From contig JAYKXP010000074.1 of the NCBI GenBank assembly GCA_037176845.1, positions 216,736 through 280,735 on the forward strand: a stretch of DNA of 64,000 nucleotides, in the 5' to 3' direction. A model generated the notes under the pieces. The model saw nothing but the letters and a program-made list of their open reading frames with translations. It searched no databases and had not been told where the DNA came from. Below, piece by piece: positions 34,601-45,394 of the stretch. The DNA comes from Paramarasmius palmivorus. Its lineage: Eukaryota > Basidiomycota > Agaricomycetes > Agaricales > Marasmiaceae. Within the stretch, counting starts at the first letter, position 1; every line of letters starts with the position of its first letter. A program made the translations under genes and the position numbers.

Positions 34601-35221
34601 CTACTTCGCCATGTTCGCCAACTCATCCACAGTCTCAACCGCTCCCTCGAGATCCTCCTCGGTCACCTTGACTTCACTTTCATCTTGCCAGTCTTTTCGC
34701 TCCTTCACCAATTTATTGATGATATCAACTGCGCACACGAAATCTTTCTTCTGTTTCTCATCCGGCTTCGTCAGACTTCTAGTCTCCTCCGTGCAACCTA
34801 GTTTACCCCGATTGGCCCAAGCGATTGAACCACCGTCATTTTCCCATTGAATGTAAGTTTTCATCTGATAGATATCTTCGCTTCCAGCTGGGGACTCCAT
34901 CGGGATCGACATCAGTTTTCGATGAAGTGTATCAACGAGACGGTCAATGTCATCGTCTCGCTTTAACTCTTTGGTGACTGGTGGGTTTGGAAGCTCGCTT
35001 TGGCCTACATCTCGATAGGCTTCAGTAATTTCGAGAATATCGGCGCCTTTGGCATGTTCCGCAGTAAGCTGCATATCTAGTGGCCCGTTCAAAAATCCTC
35101 GTTCTCCTGTCGATTGCGGTAAGTCAGACATCATCATAATCGAACACTGAAACTCACCTTTCTCGAGTGTGACTTTGTAATACAAGTCGCAGGGACGGTC
35201 TATTGTTGAATATGGGTGCAT
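34601..35221 (-). CDS. Unrecognised small-gene-family member 2
   Basis: Exon A (35221..35158) encodes MHPYSTIDRPCDLYYKVTLEKG and splices to exon B (35106..34601), about 189 residues in all. Shared family blocks are LKRDDDIDRLVDTLHRKLMS, PAGSEDIYQMKTYIQW, SIAWANRGKLG and FVCAVDIINKLVKE. The tail is longer and more acidic than in the relatives, adding a second helix (EDLEGAVETVDELANMAK). No signal peptide, transmembrane segment or known domain. The mobile element is inserted about 230 nt upstream of its start and so separates it from its distal upstream region. Confidence 0.65.
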   Translation of the reverse strand: MHPYSTIDRPCDLYYKVTLEKGEFQCSIMMMSDLPQSTGERGFLNGPLDMQLTAEHAKGADILEITEAYRDVGQSELPNPPVTKELKRDDDIDRLVDTLHRKLMSIPMESPAGSEDIYQMKTYIQWENDGGSIAWANRGKLGCTEETRSLTKPDEKQKKDFVCAVDIINKLVKERKDWQDESEVKVTEEDLEGAVETVDELANMAK

Positions 35222-35441
35222 CCTGACCAATAGGTATATGTGATATGAGGAAGATAAAAGCCACGACGAAAGCGAGTTAAGTAGGCTACCTGTCCTCCAT
35301 GGACTCTGTCAAAGCTAAAATTCCTCCGATACATCATGTGGAGGTGGATACAGCTGCATGGAGCGAGTCAATGACAGAGGGAACGATGAAATTGAGAAGA
35401 TGCGTACTTATGTGGCCTATGGGCTATGTCAGCTATGTCCG

Positions 35442-35451
35442 AACGTTTTCG
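35442..35451. repeat. Target-site duplication, left
   Basis: AACGTTTTCG here and at 52440-52449 in the same orientation flanks the inverted repeats of the large element. Joining the flanks at this 10-mer recreates a sequence that aligns with the upstream region of the tandem paralog. Confidence 0.7.
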
Positions 35452-35541
35452 GATACCCGTCGAGTGCAATACTTCATATTTCCCACACGCCTAACCCTAG
35501 TAAACCCGCCCGCATGTACATAATAAACCCTCGCGCCCGAC
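35452..35541 (+). repeat. Terminal inverted repeat, left
   Basis: It pairs with the reverse complement of 52350-52439. The best-conserved core is CCCACaCGC, then TAGTA, then CGCATGT..ATA.TAAACCC and CGCGCC; the outer part (CCCGTCGAG versus GCCGTTGAG) is weaker. Two small gaps are needed to align the two sides. Confidence 0.75.
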
Positions 35542-35679
35542 GTATTTCTTAATTAGGTACAATCAAACCCTGTGACAATGCGCTCATCATCTCAGACTCA
35601 GCAAGGTACATTGATACCATGTCACCAGGGCTAAGACGACACGAATATGCAGACCTTTCTAATTATTATGGAAGGAAAA

Positions 35680-36720
35680 ATACGTGCACTTGCTCATCCT
35701 GAAGAATGGGGCCTCTGGGTTGCTGGAAAGGTATCTTCCAGGTGTCTGCGAGTCGTTCCGCTGTCTCACAAAAGGAACACAGGTGTGGCGAAGGAGAAGG
35801 AGGTACGACGATTCTGGGATACAAGGTGCGAGAATTCCGTCTCCTGAAGTCAACATGCTCAGTCAGAATCAGCAGACCGTCTCGGGAAGGAACGCTGATT
35901 TGTTCTGAGATACAAGGTGCGAGAATTCCGTCTCCCGAAGTCGACATGCTCATCCGGAATATGCAGACTGCCTGGGAAGGAACGCTTGTTTGGTGGACGG
36001 TGGGGTGGTACGAGGATTCTGAGGTGCGAGGTGCAAGGATTCCATCTGCCAAATCCAACATGCTCATCCGGAATATGCAGACTGCCTGGGAAGGAATGCT
36101 GGTTTGGTGGATGAAGAGGTGGTACGAGGATTCTGAGCTGTGAGGTGCGAGGATTCCGTCTCCCAAATCCAACATGCTCATCCGGAATATGCAGACCGTC
36201 TCGGGAAGGAACGCTGGTTTGGTGGACAAGGAGGTGGTACGAGGGTTCTGGAGAGCAAGGTGCGAGAATTCCATAATCAAAACCAACATGCTCACTCAGA
36301 ATTTGCAGACCGTCTCGTCAAGGAACGCAGGCACGGTCGAGAAGGATGGGATATGAGAGAGGTGCGAGAATTCCATGGCCCTAGTCAACTTGCTCATGTC
36401 GAATCTGCAGACCGTCTCGTAAAGGAACACTGGCACTACGGACAAAGGAGGTGGTGCGAGGATCCTGAGGTGCGAAGTATCAAGATTCTGTCTCCCAAAC
36501 CATCATGCTCACTCGGAATTTGTAGACCGTCTCGTGGTAGAACGCTGGTACAGTGATGATATGTCGATTCTGAGTTGCAGGGTACGAGAATTCTGTCTCC
36601 CATACCACCATGCTCACTCGGAATCTGTAGACCGCCTTGAGGTAGAACGCTGGTACGGGGAAGATGTGGATATGGTATGACGGTGCCGAGGTACAAGGTA
36701 TGAGCATTCTATCTCCCAAG
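35680..36720 (+). repeat. Left subterminal array of about 108-bp repeats
   Basis: About nine diverged units are marked by GGTGCGAGaATTCCgTCTCC (starts near 35823, 35911, 36030, 36145, 36258, 36360, 36470, 36580, 36690), followed in most units by aCATGCTCA.yCgGAAT.TGCAGAC and GGAACGCTGG. The same repeat occurs reversed at 51370-52040. Open frames across the array come from the repeat and are not taken as genes. Confidence 0.85.
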
Positions 36721-36801
36721 TCGCTTTCTGAGTGAACTTTGTCATAGAAACCAACGATCTCAATATCAATATAGGCCTACAAATTGTACAAACCTCCAAC
36801 G

Positions 36802-38262
36802 TTAATCGCTTTCCTCCTCTTTCTTTGCAACCTGCACACGTAACATCTTTCGGGCGTGACACAAGGGCATGCGAAGTGCAATCTCCTTGGTAACTTCCTC
36901 GACCTCCTCCGGGTTGTATAGCACGTCGGTCACCTTCAACAACTTCGGGAACCCAGACAATATCATGTCAATGTCCTTCAGTTTGCTCGACGCGTGCAGA
37001 TTGGACACGTTGAGATACAGCAGGTGGTCTTTGGGTAGATTGAACACCAGAAAATCACCCACGTCGATGTCGTCAGGGAAGAATACCGAAAGCTTGATCA
37101 GTTTCTTGCATGCCTGGTCTAGGAAGATCAAATCCCACGTCTCTGGGTGAGATTGTATCAGCTGTGTTCCGTAACACAAGATCGTACATTTACCGCCCAA
37201 TCCTTCGAGCATCTCCAAATGCGCCATCTCAAGCCCTTCCAACATGGAGAACAACCGTGTCCATGCGCCAGGCCACAGCCACTCTCCCTCTGCAGTTTTC
37301 TCCTCCAGCCTGTTGAAGAATTGCCACCCAAAGCGCCAGAAAAGATTGCGCAGAGAGGGGAAAGGCGAGCCAGCCTCGAGGAGTGCCAACATGCTATACG
37401 GCGACTCCACATCCCATGTCCATGCCTCTTGCAGATTCTTTAGACGGGGCTTTGTCTTCCCTTCGAGGCGCTTCCAAGCCTCCTCCTCATTGTCTTCCAC
37501 GACATATAGCTGCCCCAAATCTACCTTTTCCAGGCACTTGAATGCTCGCAAAAAGTTCACGGCATCGCGATATTCCTTCACCGACCAATCAGCGAGCTTC
37601 AAGTACGTGATGTTGGCAAAGGTTGCCGTCAAGACGAGCAGCTCGCGGACTCGCAAGAACGCAGGATATCTCACTGGTACCAGTGACACATCCCGTGTTT
37701 TCGAGTAGATGACCGCTCCGACTGTCTTTCCCGAGTCCAGTTTCGTATCTAGGAAGCGGAGGTAGGGGTGTGAATGTCGCCTTTCGTAGTTGCTGAATGG
37801 AGGTGGTGTTTCCTTACGCCAGAGCGGGAGTGGATCGTCCTGAGGACAGTGTATACCTTCCGGCATGTTGAAGTAGAAGCACTCGATCCTGTCGACAAAC
37901 GAAGATGTTACCGGGCCATTCAACACTCGCAGAAGCCCTTCCCACATCGCTGCGTCTGGTTCTGCACCTAACAGACAGCGTGCTTGAATCCACCTCGTCC
38001 TGAACACCCAATCCTTTCCCAAAAGCGCCATCGAGTTGAGGTCGTGCATGGCTTCCGTCGATACGTCGATTACCCCCGTCTCCTTATCATACGAAACTTC
38101 TCCGACTACCTCATCCACAATCTTGTCGACTATCTCTGGCATCAGCGAGTGCAAGCCTGTCACCGAAGTCGACCTTTGAATTCTCAGTACGCCAGAGACG
38201 GCAATAGAGAAACTGAAGACATACCGGCCTTGCAATTCCGTACTTGTTTCTTCAGAAGCCAT
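36802..38262 (-). CDS. F-box-like / leucine-rich protein
   Basis: ATG at 38262. The first exon, MASEETSTELQGR, joins across a 51-nt intron to STSVTGLHSLMPEIVDKIVD, the degenerate F-box start typical of agaric families. Then follow a helix-rich region (DLNSMALLGKDWVFRTRW) and irregular leucine-rich repeats (LKLADWSVKEYRDAVNFL, CLEKVDLGQLYVVED, LKNLQEAWTW) to a Lys/Glu-rich C-terminus. About 470 residues. Probably an SCF-type adaptor; target unknown. It lies inside the element next to the left repeat array, with no apparent damage. Confidence 0.72.
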   Translation of the reverse strand: MASEETSTELQGRYVFSFSIAVSGVLRIQRSTSVTGLHSLMPEIVDKIVDEVVGEVSYDKETGVIDVSTEAMHDLNSMALLGKDWVFRTRWIQARCLLGAEPDAAMWEGLLRVLNGPVTSSFVDRIECFYFNMPEGIHCPQDDPLPLWRKETPPPFSNYERRHSHPYLRFLDTKLDSGKTVGAVIYSKTRDVSLVPVRYPAFLRVRELLVLTATFANITYLKLADWSVKEYRDAVNFLRAFKCLEKVDLGQLYVVEDNEEEAWKRLEGKTKPRLKNLQEAWTWDVESPYSMLALLEAGSPFPSLRNLFWRFGWQFFNRLEEKTAEGEWLWPGAWTRLFSMLEGLEMAHLEMLEGLGGKCTILCYGTQLIQSHPETWDLIFLDQACKKLIKLSVFFPDDIDVGDFLVFNLPKDHLLYLNVSNLHASSKLKDIDMILSGFPKLLKVTDVLYNPEEVEEVTKEIALRMPLCHARKMLRVQVAKKEEESD

Positions 38263-38422
38263 AGGTACACTCAGGTGAATTGGGGTGAGTTTCTTCTTGC
38301 AATCCAGTGGTAGAGATTGCTGAGTCGTCACCAGTTGTCGCTGATCCAAGAGTCACAAAATGTCACACTTGTCACTCAAAACAACCGCTTTTCAGAATCA
38401 ACAACGGAACAATACATTCTAT

Positions 38423-39580
38423 CTAGACCATAACGAATAATTCAGGGCCTTCCAGCACATCAGCTTGCTCATCATCGTTGTAATGTTCTTTGAACGATGA
38501 CCACCTCTCTGCTACCTTCCCTTCAAGCGGCTGCCACACGCAGATGCATTCCTCTACCGACAACCCAAGTATCAAATCCCTCAACTTCGCAACTCGCCTT
38601 GCTTGGACTGTCCCTGGAGCTGGCAATCCATGCGAGATGACCAAACGATCCACTTTGTCCTCTACCCATCGGTCATTCATGACGAGCACGACGCATGGGT
38701 GTGCAACGTAATCCAGCATTGAAGCCATTTCCAGTGCTGTCCCTTCACCTTCGTCAAACTCCAAAGCCACCACTCGTACTCCCGTTCCCACCCGGATGTC
38801 GAACAGGTGAACCTGGATCGTGTTCTCGTGACCTAGGATGTTGCCGTATGCGATGTAGACATAGCGCAGTTGTTCGAACCCACGGAAATCCTGACTCTCT
38901 AGGAATCGCGTGCAGTTATTTGGATCATCCATGTCAACGGACAAACGCAGCTGGCGCAGATTTGGGACCTGACTTGGACTCATTTTGAGGTAGAGCGATG
39001 CTGGTATTTCCAGAGCTGTCAACCGCGGCAGCGCAATCCTTCCCAACACGTCCTCCAGCACTAAATACCGCCGTTGCGTCACAAGGGTGAGATTCTGCAC
39101 AAAAGCTGAACAAGCTTGTACAATATGTGCGAGTGCATCAATCTCGTTCCGGACAATTCCGTTGGCCTGAGCCTCATCTGGGTCTACTGGCAAGTAACCC
39201 TCAGGATAACTAGAGGTCGGAAAGGCAGGGAAAAGAGGCTTGTGCGGCCCTACTATTGCCCATAAGGTTTTGAAGTCTCGCAAACGGGATGGGTGAAAGA
39301 GGATTGTCTTGCATAATGACCGGACCGCTTTAGCTTTGGAAAGCCTGATTGTTCCGTAGAAGGAGCGATATATTCTGCAGGTGGAGAGTGTCAGTGGCAT
39401 TCGAAGCCGTATTATCACCAACACGCACCCTCTGGAAATGCTCCGATTCAACACCAAAAGCTCGCTACGACCTTGTGGTCCCCATTTCTGCAAACATTCC
39501 TTCAAGATATCCACCATGATATCGTCTACCAGCACTTGTTCCCCAGTAGGGGTGTCTGGAGGTTGACTCGGAAGAGACAT
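38423..39580 (-). CDS. F-box-like protein
   Basis: ATG at 39580 (MSLPSQPPDTPTGEQ). The short N-terminal region LVDDIMVDILKECLQKWGPQ and LLVLNRSISR is F-box-like. One intron near 39375-39430 leads to IYRSFYGTIRLSKAKAV. The remainder (SLCKTILFHPSRLRDF, LPRLTALEIPASLYL, VPNLRQLRLSVDMDD, CVWQPLEGKVAERW) is the helix/strand pattern of agaric F-box proteins. About 360 residues, intact. Its role in the element, if any, is unknown; it could be captured host DNA. Confidence 0.7.
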   Translation of the reverse strand: MSLPSQPPDTPTGEQVLVDDIMVDILKECLQKWGPQGRSELLVLNRSISRGCVLVIIRLRMPLTLSTCRIYRSFYGTIRLSKAKAVRSLCKTILFHPSRLRDFKTLWAIVGPHKPLFPAFPTSSYPEGYLPVDPDEAQANGIVRNEIDALAHIVQACSAFVQNLTLVTQRRYLVLEDVLGRIALPRLTALEIPASLYLKMSPSQVPNLRQLRLSVDMDDPNNCTRFLESQDFRGFEQLRYVYIAYGNILGHENTIQVHLFDIRVGTGVRVVALEFDEGEGTALEMASMLDYVAHPCVVLVMNDRWVEDKVDRLVISHGLPAPGTVQARRVAKLRDLILGLSVEECICVWQPLEGKVAERWSSFKEHYNDDEQADVLEGPELFVMV

Positions 39581-39719
39581 TGTGGAGGTGACGTGGAAAC
39601 GAAGGGAAAAACGGTAAGGAATATTTGGATCACACAAGATGAGGTTCTCACAGAATTCTCGTTCCAGCACGTCAAGACGGTCTAGTCATTCTACTATACC
39701 CAAGTACATGAAGTCAACG

Positions 39720-39812
39720 AAACGACGCAATAACTACATCGACGTAATAACCACAACGACACAATAACTACATTGATGCAATAACTACGTCAAAACAATA
39801 ACTACGTCTAAG
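39720..39812. repeat. Short tandem repeat, unit about 18 bp
   Basis: Five or so diverged copies of CAATAACTACrTyGAyG lie between two convergent/tandem minus-strand genes. No coding frame is implied. Confidence 0.7.
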
Positions 39813-39825
39813 TCCATGGAGCAAT

Positions 39826-42377
39826 CTATTCGGAATCAACAACAACAGCTTCAGCTACAACATCATCAGCAAGAGCAGCCTTAGCAGCCTCCAAGCGCTG
39901 GATCATGCGGTCATAGACCTCGACCTGTGAAAGCTTGACGTAGGCTGGGCCAACCCTCTTGTACTCGAAGACATCGTTCACGTTCATCACCCCATACTTC
40001 TTCACCGCTGCAAGGAGAAATGCTCGATCACGAGGCATTTGACGCTTGCCATAACCCCAGCCCTCCGTGTATCCTGTGGAAACCGACTGGATCTTCAAGG
40101 TCTTCCATAAGTTGAATGACATGACGGCGTCATCAATCGAACAACCACAATGGCAATAGCCCGGAGCTGGGGTCTTCGTCTTCGGCTGAGGAATTCCCGT
40201 GACCAGAGTCCTGGATAGCTTCTTCACCTCCTTCGTGACTGAGGACGATGCGTTGAGTACCGCAGTTCTGGCCTGTTCCGCGAGGATGTCATGAGTGTTG
40301 CTACCCTGATCCTTGTTGGCGTAGTAATGATAGATGCAGTGCGTCTCTCCTGTACCATTACTCGTCGTCAGGATCCAGATGATGACATGTCGGTCTATCA
40401 CTCCAGACAGAGGAACTCGGGCGGCATGACCTCGAATGTAAGCGCAGTCGGTGGTCTTCAACTTTGCAAGGTTTTCGTCTGTTGGGTTCACAATATAACG
40501 GCGTAGGAGTGTGTTGCACCTGGCTGTATTGCGGTCAGCTATGTCATCACACCGACAATCATACAACTTACACTCTCGATCCGCGGTTATGATACCTCCC
40601 AACTGCAGAGCATCTAGAGGTCGTTCCGGGATTATAATTGCCTCATCAACAGCCACTATAGGAAATTGGTCAGTCTGTGACCTAGGTTATCTAAAGGAGA
40701 GTACATACGACCATGAGGAGCCGAGGTATCAACTGGATCAGGAGTCTCGTCAACATCCTCAATCTCATCACTATCCACCGGCACAGAGACACCTCCGTTG
40801 GAAGACATCCCAAGCAAAGTAAGGATTGCCTGAGCCCTCGGATCGCTGCCTTGAACACCGAGGAGAGAAAGCAATGCCATCCCTCTATCTTGTAGCCCAT
40901 TGCCAGAAGCGTTACCTGGCTCAACCTTCATGACGGCGGATGCGGCGGCGGGTACAGCGGCAGGCACAGCGGCGGGTATAGCGGCGGGTACAACGGCGGG
41001 TACAACGGCGGGTACAACGGCGGGTACAACGGCGTTAGACTTGGCATCATTGACAATGCTGTCCGACGTGGCGGGGATGATGTCATTGGAAGTGATTCCA
41101 GGCTCGACCTTCACAGCTACATCCGGTACGGCGGCATCTGAAGTGGCAGGAATGTTGGGGGCAGAAGTGGTTCCAGTGTCTCCCGAAGTAGCAGCACCAA
41201 CAGGGAACATGCCATTGCCAGCAGGAGTGCCAGTGCCAAGTACGATGGCGGTGTTGGACTGGGCATCATCAACGTCCATGGCCTCGGCCCCGCCCGACAT
41301 CATGTGAATAACATCACTCGCGGCTGGAGTACCTGCAAGTGTGTGCAGGGTGTCTCCAGCGTTAGTGGAATTGTCACCGTTGCTGGCAGAGTCGACACCC
41401 CCGGATGAGCCGCTATTGTTGTCAGAAGTACCAACAACCTGGCTGCCGGTGGTGATGACAGCAGCACTGGTTTGAGAGACACTTGTGGAGGTGCGAGCTT
41501 TCTTCAAGGTAGCTGGTCCAACCTTAGTAGCCGGTCCGACCTTAGCACGTTTGGCGTCGTGCTTCTTGGGAGGTTGACCCCAACGACGCTTCTTCTCCGG
41601 CTCCCCAAGTACTGACAAAGATTGTTGGCACACGTACATCATATCAGAAAAACGGAACGTACCTTCTAAGTCGTCGTCGCTGAGGTCAGAGTCTCCGAAA
41701 GCTGTCCTCAAAGAATTTAGCAAACATTAGTCAAGAATCTAAGGTAAGCAACACACCTTCTTTCTCAGTGAGATACTGAATAAGTGGCGCCATCATTCCT
41801 TCCAGGCGTGCCTGCCCTTTCTCGCCATTGACCTTGTCAGCGCAGTCAGGCATCTCGCGTAGCAAAGCTCCCTGCTCGATATACTCTGGAGTTCAAGTCA
41901 GTGGGCTTTGTAATTGTGAGTTAAAATTTTTTACCTTTTTTGTATCCCAAATATTGAATGGCCTTGTGGCAGAGCGTCCACTTTGTCGAGACTTGTTCCA
42001 ACTCGGCTTTGTTCTTGGTGATAGAATCTCGCAGACCCTTGAGCTTCTTCGGCTGTGCATTCGAACGTGTGCGCCGTGTCGTACTGTCGCTTGTCAGAGT
42101 GGCGAGCGAGTCTTCGTCGATACGGATTGCAATCCGCAGGTCTTCCTTGTCGCGGCCTATGAGAGCAAGCTGCTCAGTGAGCTCCTGTTTTACTGAAGTC
42201 GAATTAATTTTTGTTTTACTTGAAACAGATGAACGACTTACGCCTGAGCATAGCAGGAATATTGTCGCAAGACTCCGAAGGACATGCTAGATAGAGGGGC
42301 AGAGTTAGATGTCAGAAGGTGAGGTGAGGAGAATAGTGAAGAGGGGGCTTGCCTTGAACACGCTTCCAGATACCCAT
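39826..42377 (-). CDS. Unrecognised element protein with coiled coil, Ala/Pro repeat and Cys/His C-terminal domain
   Basis: ATG at 42377 (MGIWKRVQ). After a likely GC-AG intron and two further introns come a coiled coil (LKQELTEQLALIGRD, DSITKNKAELEQVSTKW), EYIEQGALLREM, an acidic DSDLSDDDLEG, basic KKRRWGQPPKKHDAKRAK, a long Thr/Ser/Ala-rich linker and a run of V/I/A-P-A repeats. The C-terminal domain looks folded: LYDCRCDDIADRNTARC, DCAYIRGHAARV, GYCHCGCSIDDAV, TEGWGYGKRQMPRDRAF. Clustered Cys/His may bind metal. I do not recognise the family. The basic stretch suggests a nuclear or DNA-binding protein, possibly an accessory transposition factor (inference). Confidence 0.65.
40935..41036. 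repeat. 15-bp coding minisatellite (Ala/Pro/Val repeat)
   Basis: About seven copies of GCGGCGGGTACAACG-like 15-mers encode the VPA.. repeats on the minus strand. The last four units are nearly identical, so this tract is likely length-variable between copies. Confidence 0.85.
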
Positions 42378-43082
42378 GTTCGTGGTCAGGAAGGAACAAG
42401 AATCTTGGGGCCGTCCTGAAAATTTCCCGTTTAAATATCTTGATTCTTGACACCTGTTTGGCTGAGGTAAGTCACCCTGCACGCATGGGCTCCAGGGATA
42501 CTGAGATTTGAAGCGAGTCGGACTATGAAAATATAGGAACTGAATTTGTCAAACTCGCAACAACCGTCTCTACTCCTGCGATACTTGACCCTTTCCGGCC
42601 ATGGATATCAGACTCCATTCACTGTATAGCCCATGGTTCTGGGGCCAAAGAAGATATTTCGTGCTGTAGCTCGAGGGAGGTCATTGGTATGGACGATATT
42701 CTGGGATGGGATGAGGCCGACGAACCCCGGTCAGATCTAAGGGTCTATCCTTTCTGTCCCTTCCAGCTTTTGTCCTGTCTCTCTTTACCTCTGCCACAAC
42801 CCCTGCTACTCAGCTCTCAATCTAATCATATTCACATATTTTTTCTACAAGTCCAATACCCATTTTCGACCCACCTCTGTTTCACAGCTCAAGGCCGACG
42901 AAATGAGGCCGACGAACCCGTGGTAAACCCGAATTTTCGTCAGCCAGATTTTGGGGGCCGACTCTTATCAGTAGACAAGGCATGTGCTCATCTTGGCAAC
43001 AGTCTTGGTTCAACCGTCGGGCTTGTTCCGGTTCAACCCAGTTTTTCGTCTTCTCTGCACCTCTCCAAAGTTTTCTCCGAGC
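42378..43082. other. Divergent intergenic region within the element
   Basis: It separates the minus gene starting at 42377 from the plus gene at 43083. A short direct duplication (gatgaggccgacgaacccc near 42711, aaatgaggccgacgaaccc near 42901) is visible. No gene was recognised. Confidence 0.5.
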
Positions 43083-43794
43083 ATGTCAGAGTCTCCAAGC
43101 ATGCCTCAGTCTCCAGAATCGCCCACAAGTTGGAGTGAAGAGGAAGCCAGAGGTACAAATGACACTTCTGTGCTTGGTTTTGTCCCAGAACCCCAACCCG
43201 AAGAGCAAGAAGAAGCTGAACGGATGGCATATGGTGAGATTTCGTGTTTTTTCTCTACATCAATCCTGACCAGCACGTACAGACCTCAATATAGAGGCCC
43301 TTCGTGGGCAATTCTACGAACTAACGCTCTCACAAAAGCGCTTTGTGGCCCACATCATTCGTCATTTGCTTGCGGAATTCGGTATGTCATTCTTCGGTGA
43401 TGTTCAAGAACACGACTAACCTCTGCATCCGATTATGAACAGAGCGCCCACCCAATGTTGCCAACTACCTTGTACATCTAATCTTTTCTCCTGATGTCGA
43501 CATGTTTTTCTTAGAGGTCGAAGGAGCAAGGAGAGGGCCGACTTGTCCACGCTGCCACTTAGTGATTCCCTGGGAGGACCTACCGGATGTGAGGAATGGC
43601 TTGGGACATTCTTGTGGTTGGACACCATATGGCTGGTACGTGAGTTCCTGCGTCTTGTTGGATCCCACACATAAATCTTTCGCAGAGCGCTTGAGTCGAA
43701 GAACCTGTTCTTCTCCCATAGGTGTCCAACAGCATTGGAAGCCGTATATCTTCTGTTATACGTAGTTATTCTCGTCAACTCTGTACGACTGTAG
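43083..43794 (+). CDS. Small element protein with CxxC...C motif
   Basis: Four exons from ATG at 43083. The acidic/Ser-Pro start MSESPSMPQSPESPTSW is followed by LNIEALRGQFYELTLSQKRF, HIIRHLLAEF, PPNVANYLVHLIFSPDV and a CPRCHLVIPWEDLP...HSCGW motif, ending LEAVYLLLYVV. About 165 residues. Each splice keeps the frame (donors GTGAGA, GTATGT, GTACGT). The Cys motif could be a zinc ribbon. The family is not recognised. Confidence 0.6.
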
Positions 43795-44383
43795 ATGAAG
43801 TAGCTAGTGATGGTCTATATCGCATTTCCGTGTACATCCTATGTAAATTTCACCAAGAGGATATCAGAATTATAGTTTGATTTGATTTAATAACAAGATA
43901 CTATTTCGTGCCAACATAGTATGAAAACCTAAGCTGTGTCGATCGCGAATACAACTATCAGAGTCTGCCTTTGGCGCCGTGAACTCAAGATGTAATGGCA
44001 AAGAATTGAGCATTGCGCAACACACTTGAGGAAAACTGAGAAAAAAATTCGGATATCATCACTTTGAACCAGTTCGCACTGTATATCTCAAAACTGTGTC
44101 GATCGAAAAGGTGATAACATTGACTGGAGTACGAACGGGTGTACAAACGTTGTTATGTACCCAGTAGACAATGATCCTAGATTGAGTTTCTCCTCACCAA
44201 TATAAGCCAAGCTCACGGGTCACAACTAACTTCCTTCGAAGAAACAGTGGTCAAACAACTATCCATGGGTTTTAAATGAACTCAAAAAACAACTCAAAAG
44301 ATATAGTAGACAGCGAAGTAGACAGCAGCGGAGATGGGCGCTTATATTGCCATGCAGGTATCTCTCACTTCACCACCATAAAC
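43795..44383. other. Intergenic within the element
   Basis: AT-rich. The 11-mer ctgtgtcgatcg occurs twice (near 43932 and 44094), a possible regulatory repeat. A gene start at 44276 rather than 44384 is possible. Confidence 0.4.
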
Positions 44384-45247
44384 ATGCCGCGGCGGAAGAA
44401 ATATACCACCAAGGCGGCTCAGCTACAAGCTCAATGGGACAAGTCGCACAGATATTATCAACGGTCTGTTTTGTCTGTACTTTTTCACATTGTTATCCTC
44501 AAGTTTCGTCATCTAGACACCGCGAAGCTGTACTTGACCGGAAAAGAGCACTTGATAGAGAGAAGGCCCTTTCTGAGCGCCGGGAAGAAACACAGGCTGA
44601 GTAAATCTACTTCTCGGTATCTTTTGTGTGTATCACTGCCATGACCAGCAAATTTTCAGATGTCATGAGCGCAAGAGGCAGGCTGAGAGAAGGATAACAT
44701 CTTTGAAACAAAAGCGAGAAAGAGAACTACGTCAAGCTCAGAAAGCTTCTGCTCCAGGGTAGCTTAACAATCTTGCGTTTTATATGGATTGCTGAGGCTG
44801 ATAGTTGTGACTAGGTCAGCACTTTACCAGATGCGAAACCTTCAGAACGATTTCAACCGCCAAACATGCAATCGCCCATCCACTCACCTAGATGCAATAT
44901 GTAAAGAGGTTCTCACATGATACACAACATCACCTCGTCCCTCACAATCACCCTTTACGCCTCATTACAAGTTTTTCGAGTCTCTACGGGATTCAATAGA
45001 CGAGGTAGCAAATCGCATGATGAAGGAATGTGGGGGGCATGAGGTCACAGAGGAATGGAGACATGCAGACTTCCTTCGAAAGTGCATTAGCCGTGTTTGT
45101 CAATGCCTTGACAGCATTCACAGCGCCGTCGTTGATGATGACTTGCTCGTACAGCATGCGAAAGGTTCTTTACTTCACCAAGATACAGTTTGCCAAGCAT
45201 GGATAGATGGAGAGAGAGGCTATACATTGTACCCTCTTGTACTGTGA
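44384..45247 (+). CDS. Basic coiled-coil protein of the element
   Basis: From MPRRKKYTTKAAQLQ, five exons join in frame. The N-terminal half is an Arg/Lys/Glu-rich helix (DKSHRYYQRHREAVLDRKR, REKALSERREETQAE, HERKRQAERRITSLKQKRER). The C-terminal half reads NLQNDFNRQTCNRPSTHLD, FFESLRDSIDEVANRMM, FLRKCISRVCQCLDSIHS and YTLYPLVL. About 205 residues. Agaric genomes hold many proteins with this type of basic start, often close to transposons (recalled, not checked). DNA binding is possible; no function is established. Confidence 0.6.
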
Positions 45248-45394
45248 AGGATTGGGAGTTGTGTGGTTGCATATTTTTTTGTAATGAATCTCACTTGAAA
45301 GCAGAAACGCCGAAGTCCAATCCCGGTCCTTTCCGGCCCGAACCTCAAAGTTGAAGTCACACGTAACAGATGAAACTCTGAACAGTGCTTAAAC

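Noticed and set aside
35684..36556. Overlapping plus-strand ORFs with repeated RNMQTAWEGTLVW-like text
   Set aside because: They arise from the 108-bp subterminal repeat. Units are open in several frames and on both strands, and there is no start or splice logic.
35680..36720. Regular repeat array considered as CRISPR
   Set aside because: The unit is about 108 bp and diverged throughout with no unique spacers or cas genes; the host is a eukaryote.
43120..43770. Minus-strand ORFs near 43416-43778
   Set aside because: Antisense to the spliced plus-strand gene with the CPRCH motif, which explains the region better.
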